Assembly: GCF_027244095.1 (NCBI RefSeq) | Contig: NC_069657.1 | Location: forward strand, 2,366,001-2,430,000 | Reading direction: 5' to 3' | DNA length: 64,000 nucleotides | From: Hemicordylus capensis | Taxonomy: Eukaryota > Chordata > Lepidosauria > Squamata > Cordylidae | Part shown: in pieces, positions 55,668 through 64,000 of the stretch | How positions within the stretch are numbered: position 1 is the stretch's first letter | Layout: every line of letters begins with the position of its first letter | Translations under genes and position numbers: made by a program | The notes under the pieces: generated by a model | Told to the model about the DNA's origin: nothing | Database searches by the model: none | What the model saw: the letters and a program-made list of their open reading frames with translations, nothing else

Positions 55668-57074
55668 TCACTGCAGCCTCCGGTAACTTTTGCAGAGCTC
55701 GTGGTCCCGAATGTCGCCCCAGCCGCCGTTCTTGACGTGGGGGCTGAGCGGAGCCAGCGCGTAGCGCTTGCTGATGGCCATGGCCTCGGGAAAGAGGTGC
55801 TGCCGGTTGGTGCTCAAGAGCGAGTCGATTTTGGCACTCTGGGCCGAGGGTCGGCAGGACTTCTTGTGGTGCATGCCGCAGTCGCCCGTGTGGAAGACCC
55901 GCGGCGTCTCGGGCACCAGCACCTTCCAGAAGCGGGGCAGGCAGCTGATGGTCAGGTGCTGCAGGGTCCAGTCCCAGTTGTAGTCGTCGTAGGTGCAGAA
56001 GGCCTCGGTGCAGGCCAGGAGCTGCTCGTAGGTGTCGCGGGCGAAGGCCAGGCCCATGTTGTGCTCGGTCGACTTCCAGGTCTTCAGCTCGGCCTTGTCG
56101 GCGCGGCCGGCCAAGGAGCCGCGCACGGCGGCGTAGCTGCCCAGCGACAGCACCTGGCACTCGGGGCAGTCGCGCTGGCGCAGCGCCCAGAGCCGCTGCA
56201 GGACGTGGTGGAAGTCGGGCGCCAGGTAGTGGTCCTCCTCCAGGAAGAGCACCAGGCCCGGGTGGCGGCGCAGGGCGCGCACCCGCTCCCAGACGAAGTG
56301 CAGCTTCCACCACCAGTGGTGCTTGGTCTGGGCGAAGGCGGCCTCGCGGTAGTGGCCGAAGGCGTCCGGGTACTGCGCGTTGAGGCAGCCCAGGCGCAGC
56401 GCCGCCGCCTGGCCCACGTCGCGCGGGCAGTCGCGCGGGTCCGTGCCCGGGAACTCGCCCGGGTAGAGCTGCAGGCTGAAGGGGAAGAAGACCTGCAGCA
56501 CGGCGCAGAAGTCCACGCTGGCGGCCAGCGCGTTCAGCTCGGCCGACCACACGTCGTGGCTCAGCACCAGCAGCACCTTCTCGGCGCCGGGCGCCCGCCG
56601 CAGCGAGTCCAGCAGCAGCCGCAGGTGCTCGGCCCGCTCGTGCACCTGCACCACCAGCGCCACCGGCACCTCCTCCGCCGCCGCCGCCGCCGCCCCCCGC
56701 CGGCCCCACAGCGCCTCGTTACGCACCGGCTGGTCGAAGTTGAGCCGGTAGACCAGCGAGCGGTAGTGCCGCGTCCCGTTCCCCGCGCCGCCGCCGCCGC
56801 CGCCGCCACCCGCTTCCTGGGGCGCCAAAGGCCACGACGAGTTGGAGAGGCGCCCGCCGCGGGCAGGGGCGCTGCTGGCCGGCGGCACCACCGGCTGGTC
56901 TCCCGGCGGGGGCGGCGGCGGCGGCTCCTCCCGCTTGCTGCTGCTGCTGCTGCTCCCGCCGGCAGCGGCCTCTCCTCCGGCGGCAGCACCTCCCCAGAGG
57001 ACCAGGGCGCAGGCGGCGGCGCCCAAGGCCAGCAGCAGCGCCAGCACTTTGCGCTTGTAGATGCGGAGCCTCAT
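55668..57074 (-). CDS. MGAT2: MGAT2, alpha-1,6-mannosyl-glycoprotein 2-beta-N-acetylglucosaminyltransferase
   Basis: Golgi type II membrane enzyme (GnT-II) that adds the second GlcNAc branch, converting hybrid to complex N-glycans. Single exon, 468 residues (human 447). The start is the ATG giving MRLRIYKRKV, nearly identical to human MRFRIYKRKV. A membrane anchor follows at about residues 10-28. The stem (about 30-100) carries poly-Ser (41-46), poly-Pro (51-57) and poly-Gly (89-96) runs and N-glycosylation sequons NSS (78) and NGT (99). The catalytic domain is well conserved: SLVYRLNFDQPVRN, QVFFPFSLQLYPGEFPG, TKHHWWWKLHFVWERV, the metal-binding acidic segment LFLEEDHYLAPDF (EED at 279-281), TWKSTEHNMGLA, CTYDDYNWDWTLQ and NGGWGDIRDHELCKSYRRLQ. 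The frame is intact. Confidence 0.97.
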   Translation of the reverse strand: MRLRIYKRKVLALLLALGAAACALVLWGGAAAGGEAAAGGSSSSSSKREEPPPPPPPGDQPVVPPASSAPARGGRLSNSSWPLAPQEAGGGGGGGGAGNGTRHYRSLVYRLNFDQPVRNEALWGRRGAAAAAAEEVPVALVVQVHERAEHLRLLLDSLRRAPGAEKVLLVLSHDVWSAELNALAASVDFCAVLQVFFPFSLQLYPGEFPGTDPRDCPRDVGQAAALRLGCLNAQYPDAFGHYREAAFAQTKHHWWWKLHFVWERVRALRRHPGLVLFLEEDHYLAPDFHHVLQRLWALRQRDCPECQVLSLGSYAAVRGSLAGRADKAELKTWKSTEHNMGLAFARDTYEQLLACTEAFCTYDDYNWDWTLQHLTISCLPRFWKVLVPETPRVFHTGDCGMHHKKSCRPSAQSAKIDSLLSTNRQHLFPEAMAISKRYALAPLSPHVKNGGWGDIRDHELCKSYRRLQ

Positions 57075-57123
57075 GGCGCTGCCGCCCGCTCCCCCGGGCC
57101 GCCGTCTCCGCCTCCGCCTCTTC

Positions 57124-57159
<36 letters not shown>

Positions 57160-57760
57160 GGCAACGGCCCCCAGCGCCTCGGGGCACATCAGCGGAGCGG
57201 CCCGGCAGCGGCCAACGACTCCCCCAGCCGCCGTTGCCACCAGCGCCGCGCGCGCATCGCCGGGCCGGGCTCGCTCCCTTCCTCTCCCGCTGAGCGCGAC
57301 GCTGAGAGTCAGGCGCCGGCTGGATCCGTCCCGCCGGCGGCGGATGAGGGAGGGGCGCCAGCAGCGGCCCCACCCCGGACGCTCCGCGCCAGCCTCCGCC
57401 GGGCTGCAGCGCCGGCTCCTCCGCTTCCGGATCCGGAGGGAGTGGGGCGCTTCCTCTCCTCCTGCGCCTCCTCGGGAGCGGCTCGGCCTCCGCAGCGCAG
57501 ACTTTCTGCGCCCGGGAGCGCGCTCTCACCCCGCCGCCCGCCTTGCTTGTGACGCGGGCGCTGCCCCGGCTTCTTGCTGCAGCGCCGGGGGAGAAGGAGA
57601 AGGAGAAGGTGCTGCCGCCGCCGCCGCCGCCGCCCGCGCGCCCCTGCCTGCCTCTCGCACGCGGAAGCCCGGAGCCCCCTGCTCTCCTTCGGACGGTAAG
57701 CAAAGCGGGCCCGGGAGAAGCGCTGGGGCTGCTCCACTGGCCCGGGCAGCGCTCCCGCCT
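57075..57760 (-). promoter_or_regulatory. MGAT2: MGAT2 5' UTR and CpG-island promoter
   Basis: Very GC- and CpG-rich sequence upstream of the MGAT2 ATG. It holds a (CAG)11 run on the gene strand at 57157-57125, probably within the 5' UTR, and an ETS-like CGCTTCCGG at 57422-57430. No TATA box is visible. Open frames on both strands here reflect base composition; none resembles a known protein. Confidence 0.5.
57125..57157. repeat. (CTG)11 on + / (CAG)11 on the MGAT2 strand
   Basis: Uninterrupted 33-base run, 51 bases upstream of the MGAT2 ATG. Confidence 0.95.
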
Positions 57761-57929
57761 CCGCCCGCCTTCTTACCCTCCGACCCACTGGCTGCTCGGG
57801 ATGGCCCGAAGAAGCGTCGCCTGCAGAGAAGCCCCGCAGGAGGAAGGAGAGAGGCGCGGAGATCGAGGGGGCGCCGGGGGCGGGCGAGCTGGGGGCGGAT
57901 CCCGCCTCCTAGGGCAGCCGCCGAGGGCA

Positions 57930-60592
57930 AACGACTTGCCTCTCTTACACTGAGCAGTGGGAGAGCAACTGGCCCTACCCAGCCCCAGCACAGCGTCCCT
58001 CCAGGGGCTGTGGCTAGTGTCTGCCTTCTGTTTCCTTTAGACTGTGAACCCTTTGGGGACAGGGGACCATCTTCTTGCTGTATTTTGCTTTGTGAACTTA
58101 GGTTGATATATACATATTCCTCCTCGTGGTAGCAGATGCAGCTTGTCTCTTGCACACACTTGTGTCAATGCACGCACATCTGAGGCACTCCACAATACAA
58201 GCGGCCAATTCACATGCTGCAGCTGCCAGGTCTCGGCTGAACTTGTCACATCAGGAGGCCATCTCCCGCCACATAAATGATTGCAGAGCCCCAGTCCTTT
58301 TTTTTTTTGTTGGAGGCCTTCGGTGCAAGATGTTGGAGTGCAGCAGCTGTGTGGTGTGGACCATCCAGGCCAGCCACTTGCTCTTTCTGCTGCCTGAAGC
58401 ACCATGGTGGAACTTAAAAGCAAAGACCTGTTCCCTTTGACAAGACAAATGCTTCCGAAAGGAAGGTTGGGGGGGGGAGGCTTGAGATGGGAGCCCAGGA
58501 AAGAGGGCGAGCTGCAGAGCAACAAGTAGAAAGGGGCCCGGGGCCCAACTTGGGATGGGTGGAAGGTGGTCTTTTCCTGAATATCTGCAGCTCAGAAAAT
58601 TATGGCCACTTCCATGTCTGCAACTCAAGAAGGAACAGAGAGGGCAGCACAGTACAGCCAGCCCCATGCCTCTTTCTCCACCCCCCCCACCCCCCATGGC
58701 TTCAGTTGAGGTAGTGCTGATGGGATCCCTCTCCCGACACATGCAGCTGGGCCCAGCTTCAGTCCTCCCCTCCCCCACAAAAAGTCTGTAAACCTCACAA
58801 TAAATCTCATTTCTGGGGAAGCAGGCCTGATCTAGACAACTGCACTGAACGGGAAGGCGGAGCACGTTTCCATGGGTGGACAGAAGCCAGGAGGGAGTGT
58901 GATCAGCCTGTCCCTGTGCAACGCACAGTTTAGCAAGACAGCACAGCAGCCAGCATCACCACCCGGAGACTGCTAGTGTTGAACAGGCAGGCCCTTCCAC
59001 TTTCACAGACCCAAGACAGGTGGGAGGAGTGGACCTTCCCACCGAGCAGCAGGGAAAGCCACCTGTACAGGAGCAGGCCAGCACACAAGGCCCACTGGGA
59101 GAAGCCACAATTTCCAAGCCCATGATGCAAGACATACAACAGTAAGTGACCCACCATCGCCCCCAGTTGCATCACTGGCTTAAGGCACGTGTCAGTCTCT
59201 GACTGGCTCTGCAGCTCCACCCCAGTAACCACAAGCTGTTGATGTGGCAGACACACAATGCAGCACACCCCTGAAGCTGCGCAGGACACTAAAGGCCTGA
59301 GAGAGAGAGAGAGCTCTCAGTACATCTGCCCACTTAGCAGTCACTATGACTGCTGTTTTAAATCACTGCTTAAGGCTCCTCCTTGTTGGCATGTATGGTT
59401 GCCTCTGTTCTAAGGTTTGCTTGCACACACAGACAGCCCACCACAAAGTTGGCTTTCTTAGCCAAGTCTTACGAGCGGCAAACCCATTCAGTGGTGGCCT
59501 CTGCTCAGCAACAGCAGTGCCTGAGAGAGGACACTAGTGCTCTCCCTGGGGCCACTCTCCATTCTGATCAGCATGAGCCTCATCTCAGTCCAATTGTCAG
59601 CCCTTTCAGAATCTTTATGAATTCACACTTTCACAAAGAGGAGAGGGGTTTCAACATTTAATACTGCAGAGCTGCTTCATATAAGGTACTGTGCATCTGG
59701 AAACCAGGTTTGAATATAAATCACATTTTTAAGCGGAGAAATACAACCAAGCAGAGGCAGTCTTATAATTTGCAGGCACAATCTAGAAGTCGAGCTTGTG
59801 GGCTACATTTCCTAGTGATGCCGCACACCGGGACTTTGTAGTTGGGGATCAATCAGCTCTTGCATACAAAGTTTCAAGTGAAGTAGCTCCCAGTTACAGT
59901 AACGGGTTCTCTCGAATGTTACAGTTTTGCTTCAAAAACAAGAGTAAACATGACCAGTTTGTAGCAAAAATGCAAGTTGCTCTCTCATGAGACAAAGGTA
60001 TCAGTAATGGTACAACATTTTGTTCTTATTTTTAAAAATGCATACCAACTTGTTGGTGGCTGAGGCAAGCATCCTGTTCAGGGAAAAGGCCAACCGTACT
60101 GAAATAACCTGGAACCTTTCAGAACAAATCCACCTGCATGAGCATCTTTGGAAAGCAGCAGAGCAGCTTCTGGTTCAAGACACACTTTGGCCCCTTGCTA
60201 ATTCCCAGGGAAGGAGGGAAGCAGATTCCTGCTGAGGGCCCCAGCTTAGAATCTTCCAGCTGTCCCCATTCACAGCATCAAGCAGAAATGGGGAAAGAGG
60301 AAGGAACACAAGACATGTTACGTCTCAGGAACAGATGCTGCAGCTCTCCACACCTCAGACAAAGAGCTTCCCTAAGCAATACCTGTGAGTAAACTTCAGG
60401 CCAGCACGCAGCAAGCACCAAACTAAGCTGAATTCTGTTTGAAAAACCCAGCTTGGGTGCTTTCCTCTTTCTGAATGATGAAAAGGAGAGCAGATGGCCA
60501 ACTGGAGTGCCTTTCAAGGAGGGAGTGAAGCCAACATTTGTTCTCAGCCACTAGATGAAGCCCCTCGTGTCACAAGCAGGGCTGGCTGGAGG
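57930..60592. other. MGAT2-LRR1 intergenic region and LRR1 3' UTR
   Basis: No conserved coding block. The left edge (about 57935-58120) is a decayed L2-tailed repeat on the - strand. The rest is unassigned, with only a short GA run at about 59300. The LRR1 3' UTR lies at the right end; an ATTAAA on the - strand near 59655-59662 is a candidate signal. Confidence 0.4.
57935..58120 (-). mobile_element. L2-tailed squamate repeat
   Basis: + text 'gagcaactggccctacccag', 'cacagcgtccctccaggggc' and 'gactgtgaaccctttgggga' is the reverse of the family at 42255-42480. Confidence 0.55.
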
Positions 60593-60845
60593 TCATCGGA
60601 TGCTTTGCAGGTGCCTGTCCAGAAACTGAGAGTAGCAAGTCAAGGAACAGAAGTAGCGGAGGACAGGGGCCTCTGTGCCTCCCATGTTATCCACCAGGAC
60701 AACGGTGTGGGCCACGCTGTGGAGGTTCATGGTCACCGTTGTCTGTATGAAGCAGCTCAGACAGGCACAGCCGCACTGGCAGGTCTTTGACAGGTCCAGG
60801 TCATCACAGAGGTGAGAAGGAAGAATGTGGCTGTTGTATGGGATC
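60593..60845 (-). CDS. LRR1: LRR1 last coding exon (leucine-rich repeat protein 1), partial gene
   Basis: LRR1 is the substrate receptor of CUL2 ubiquitin ligase (CRL2-LRR1), which targets CMG/MCM7 for replisome disassembly. The exon starts after a ttttttcatag acceptor (phase: one base completes a split codon), runs 83 codons and ends at TGA 60595-60593. IPYNSHILPSHLCDDLDLSK, TTVTMNLHSVAHTVVLVDN and GGTEAPVLRYFCSLTCY align closely with the human C terminus (for example TMNLHSVAHTVVLVDNLGGTEAP). Cysteine-rich CQCGCACLSC corresponds to human CxCGRFCLNSF. The leucine-rich repeats lie in earlier exons, which on this strand must be beyond base 64000. The C-terminal tail differs from human and is slightly longer. 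Confidence 0.93.
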
Positions 60846-61464
60846 CTATGAAAAAAGATGACAAAGCCGGTGTGTGTGAAAAAGCTGTTAATGCTGAATA
60901 GTTTCATTTCCAGCTCACACTACTGCACTCCAAACACATCACTGAGCTAAATTAAGCTAAAACATGCCCAGGATCCTCCCACTGCTGGGCCAGAGTCCCT
61001 CCGGTTGGTCAAGATTTAGATGAACTCTCTGAGATGTTAAAAAAAGAAGCCAGCATCCATGATACCAGACAGAGCCAAAGAGCTGGCTCCACATGTGTGA
61101 GTGTGTGTGTGTAAGAAACAAAGTTGCTGATGTGAAGGGGGAGCAGTTGTGGGGAAGAAGAGAACAAATAAGATGTTCAGCCAAAATCACTCCCATTATG
61201 ACATTTGCAAGGTTTCTGTGTTTAATTATTTATAAATGCTAGAATCTTTGCTAGCTTGAATCGGTCTTACCTTCCCCTGGGACCACAATCACACCTATTG
61301 TAAATAACTCCCTAAGCAAGAACCCTGGTAATGATTTAACCATAATTTAAGGAACAGTCCTCAGTGATTCAGAAGTCATAAGACTATGCACTGTGGCCCT
61401 GGTCTCATAAGGCATGTGGGCACATAACCACCTGAGAATCCTGGGAAGTCCATGGGGAAGGAGG

Positions 61465-61600
61465 ACAGTTCAGTGACAGAGCATCTGCTTCACACACAGA
61501 AGGTCCAAGCCCTGGCAGCATCTCCGGGCAGTGCCAGGAAACACTTGAATGGAATCCTGGGGAGCAGCTTCCTGCTGTATGAAATATCATGGAAGGGCTT
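61465..61600 (+). mobile_element. tRNA-SINE fragment
   Basis: 'cagtgacagagcatctgctt', 'cacacacagaaggtccaagc' and 'gcagcatctccgggcagtgc' correspond to the head of the tRNA-derived SINE at 19740. The 3' tail is lost. Confidence 0.55.
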
Positions 61601-62553
61601 GAATGACTGGTCCAGAACAGCTTTGAGTAGGGTTCAGAGATTTAACTTTCAGCTTGTCAAGGGCTGCACACATTGTGCTTCTTTGGAACATGGCTTTTTG
61701 GATGGGCAGATCCCCATAACAAACACTCTTTTCCTGGAAGGAAACTCTTCCACTTGCCTATGCAGAAAGAAATGCCTCTGATGCCACATCTCTCTTTGAC
61801 AGCTGCTGCACAGAGAAGACCTGCAACTCTGATCACAAGACCACTAAACGTGGCCAGGTGGAAGCTGTCGCACCTCTCCCTGCTCCATGAGCATGTCACT
61901 CAGTCAACCCTCATCTTGCGGAGCAGCACATCTTTGCCTGCAGGCTCCTCGCCTGAAATCTGTGAAGTCTGTTTCCATGAAGCTTGAACAATAAAGGCCC
62001 ATTCTCCACATTACCTCCGACATGCACACAAGCATTGATCTGCAGGAGCACACAGTTACCTGCACATGAAGCTGAACAGATGAATAGCAGCAATATGTGC
62101 TTCCAGATAAAGGGAGGCTGCCAAAACACCTACACTGCCCTAAATGGGAATATCTGTACTTTATCTTACAAAAAGATAATATCCATTGGACTGATGCATG
62201 TACACTGACCTTTAACAAAACATTCTGCTTAGTATAGTATCTGGGCTCAACTTGGGCCACAAGTCGCCAAGTGTCGTCATCACATAAATCCCCAAGTGTC
62301 ATCATCACATTAAGGCACTTAAGTCCTTGGGACTTCTCCAGCCCTGAGAAATACCAACGACGTATCAAGGAACTCCACATTTTGTGCTCAGAATAGACGG
62401 TAAAGGAAACCTATGGCACTCTTCTGAGTGTGCTTAACACGTACAATATTTGTCTTTGGGTAGAACACAAAATGCTTTGACAAGGAACATGGGGATGAGG
62501 GCCAAAGGAGGAGTAAATAAGGCCATGAACAGGAGGGCAAAAGGCACATGAGG

Positions 62554-62554
<1 letters not shown>

Positions 62555-62594
<40 letters not shown>

Positions 62595-62625
62595 TGAGAG
62601 TGTGTGTGTGTGTGTCTCTCTCTCT
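62555..62625. repeat. Compound (TG)n (AG)n microsatellite
   Basis: gtgtgtgt, gagagaga, gtgtgtgt and ctctctct runs in succession. The inverted GA/TC blocks could form a hairpin. Confidence 0.95.
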
Positions 62626-63439
62626 CTAAAATTAGAAGCTCCAATCCACCCATGAAGTCCGTGGCCTTGGCTTTTCAACAAACATTTTAACAGTTATCAG
62701 GTAAGTTAGAAGCATCAAATAAAAATGAAGCTGGGATCCAAAGAGTTCCTCTAGGCACGCCCAGAGGGAGAATGCCTCACAATTTGCTTTGGAAAATCTC
62801 CTCAGTTAACCTAGCAGTTGGTGATGCTGCATGACACATGGTTGCTGTTTGAAATAAACAATCCAAAAGCCCTCTCAGGCATGTGGAAAGTTGGGTGCTT
62901 CTTTGGATCCCAGGCTTTGCTTCCTGAGAAGCCAAATTCTAACGCAGATTTCAGCAATCTTGCAGACACCACGAAGTGCATTCCAGGCAGAAGCCAGGGT
63001 GCCACAAAATGGTTCACATCTACCACAGAAGGCAACAACGGAGGGTACAGTCGAGACTGGCACAGAAGCCCTCATGCTGCAGTGAGTGGGGACTGGCTGC
63101 TGGAGGACTAGACAAACCTACCTCATCACACCAAGCTGATCCTGGCTCTCAGAGATGGAAAAGAAAACAGGATCCAGCGAAATGACGTATTTGGGACCAA
63201 AAAGCAACTAACAACCCTGGCGATTTCTCTGCTGCTTGTGGTTCAATGCACTGTTTTGAGCTTTCTAGATTTGTTTTATTACTGAACTTGCTGAAGCCAC
63301 AACCATCAGACCCACCTGGTTCTGTGCACTGAGACTAGAAACTGTCCCCATGTCCAGATCCCTGCAAGACAACAGACCTGTACTAGTGTGCGAAGCCCTA
63401 AGAACACTTTCTGCTGTACCCTTTCCCTGATACCCTTGA

Positions 63440-64000
63440 AAAACAGCTAGGGAATAGCCAAGAGGAGCTGGGCAGTATCCAGTGTGGCAAAACCACTGGA
63501 TACTTTAAAGTGTGAGGGTGTAAATAATTCAGATGAACCAGAAGGGGACAGAGTAGAAAAAATAAAAAGCAGACAGAAGGATGTGCCAGCCAGTTAAAAA
63601 GATCAAATGGCCAAAAGAGAAAGCACACACCAGGTAAGAGATTCAGCATATAGGTGCTTATATGCCAATGCCAGAAGCCTCCGAGACAAGATGGGTGAGC
63701 TGGAGTCCTTGGTTGCTAATGCAGGAATAGATATAGTGAAATAACAGAAACATGGTGGAACAGTGAGAACCGGTGGGACACTGTTATCCCTGGATATCAA
63801 CTCTATAGAAAGGACAGGCAGGGGCGCCTTGGAGGTGAAGTAGCACTGTATGTTAGAGAAGGGATAGAATCTAACAAGCTAGAAAACCTAGGTGGACTGG
63901 AGTCCTCCACAGAAACCCTGTGACTGCCAGTACAAGACCTGAAAGGAACGTGCTACTGGGGAGGGGACGTGCTATCGCCTTCTGGATCAAAACGCTGACA
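63440..64000 (+). mobile_element. CR1 LINE, end of ORF1 and start of ORF2; continues past window
   Basis: Parallels 26780-27300: 'gccaatgccagaagcctccg', 'gacaagatgggtgagctgga', 'ctagaaaacctaggtggact', then the endonuclease start. The two copies are close in sequence, so both are of similar age. Frameshifts and stops present. Confidence 0.8.

Larger units (their letters stand above)
60846..64000 (-). other. LRR1: LRR1 intron (runs off the window)
   Basis: No leucine-rich-repeat coding block appears on the - strand up to 64000, so the intron is at least 3.15 kb. It holds a decayed tRNA-SINE head (61465-61600), a TG/AG microsatellite (62555-62625) and a 5' CR1 segment (about 63440 onward). I see nothing else. 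Confidence 0.7.

Noticed and set aside
57075-57164. N-terminal poly-Ala/Arg extension of MGAT2
   Set aside because: Would need a TTG start; the ATG at 57074 gives the conserved MRxRIYKRKV start.
55620-57293. 557-codon open frame on + across MGAT2
   Set aside because: Antisense shadow of the GC-rich MGAT2 exon; composition is Leu/Gly/Val/Arg-biased and matches no family.
57344-58132. 262-codon frame upstream of MGAT2
   Set aside because: CpG-island composition, ends in a repeat; not RPL36AL, whose sequence is absent from the window.

Overview
The window looks like nuclear DNA from a non-mammalian amniote, most likely a squamate reptile. Four vertebrate genes with introns are recognisable. 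The space between and inside them is filled with CR1 and L2 LINE fragments, a 5S-rRNA-derived SINE, tRNA-derived SINEs of the Sauria type, hAT-like MITEs, a deleted Tc1/mariner copy, a Helitron-like element and L1/RTE fragments. The squamate call rests on this repeat mixture and is an inference.

Gene layout: (1) POLE2, + strand, 18 of its 19 exons at 2194-22073, with exon 1 upstream of the window. (2) DNAAF2 (kintoun), + strand, complete, three exons at 28262-52827. (3) MGAT2, - strand, a complete single coding exon at 57074-55668. (4) LRR1, - strand, last coding exon only at 60845-60593, with the rest beyond base 64000. The set POLE2, DNAAF2, MGAT2, LRR1 with these relative orientations matches the conserved block on human 14q21 in reverse. 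The mammalian retrogene RPL36AL, which lies next to MGAT2 in human, is not seen. CpG-rich DNA marks the 5' ends of DNAAF2 (about 27.9-29.7 kb) and MGAT2 (about 55.7-57.8 kb). DNAAF2 and MGAT2 converge tail to tail, with opposed poly(A) signals at about 54.97 and 55.02 kb.

Functionally, POLE2 holds polymerase epsilon in the CMG replisome, and LRR1 is the CUL2 substrate receptor that helps unload CMG when replication ends. DNAAF2 is a cytoplasmic co-chaperone for axonemal dynein assembly. MGAT2 is a Golgi N-glycan branching enzyme. No operon-like cooperation is implied; this is a syntenic neighbourhood.

The most notable signals are an AT-AC (U12-type) intron inside POLE2 (10153-11563), a weak POLE2 donor with a stronger frame-breaking competitor 22 bases downstream, two X-box-like motifs just upstream of DNAAF2, a 5S-rRNA-derived SINE that shares its tail with a tRNA-derived SINE and resembles the CR1 3' end, several MITEs with perfect 8-bp target duplications, and a 366-bp Helitron-like element. 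I found no gene system that looks wholly undescribed.
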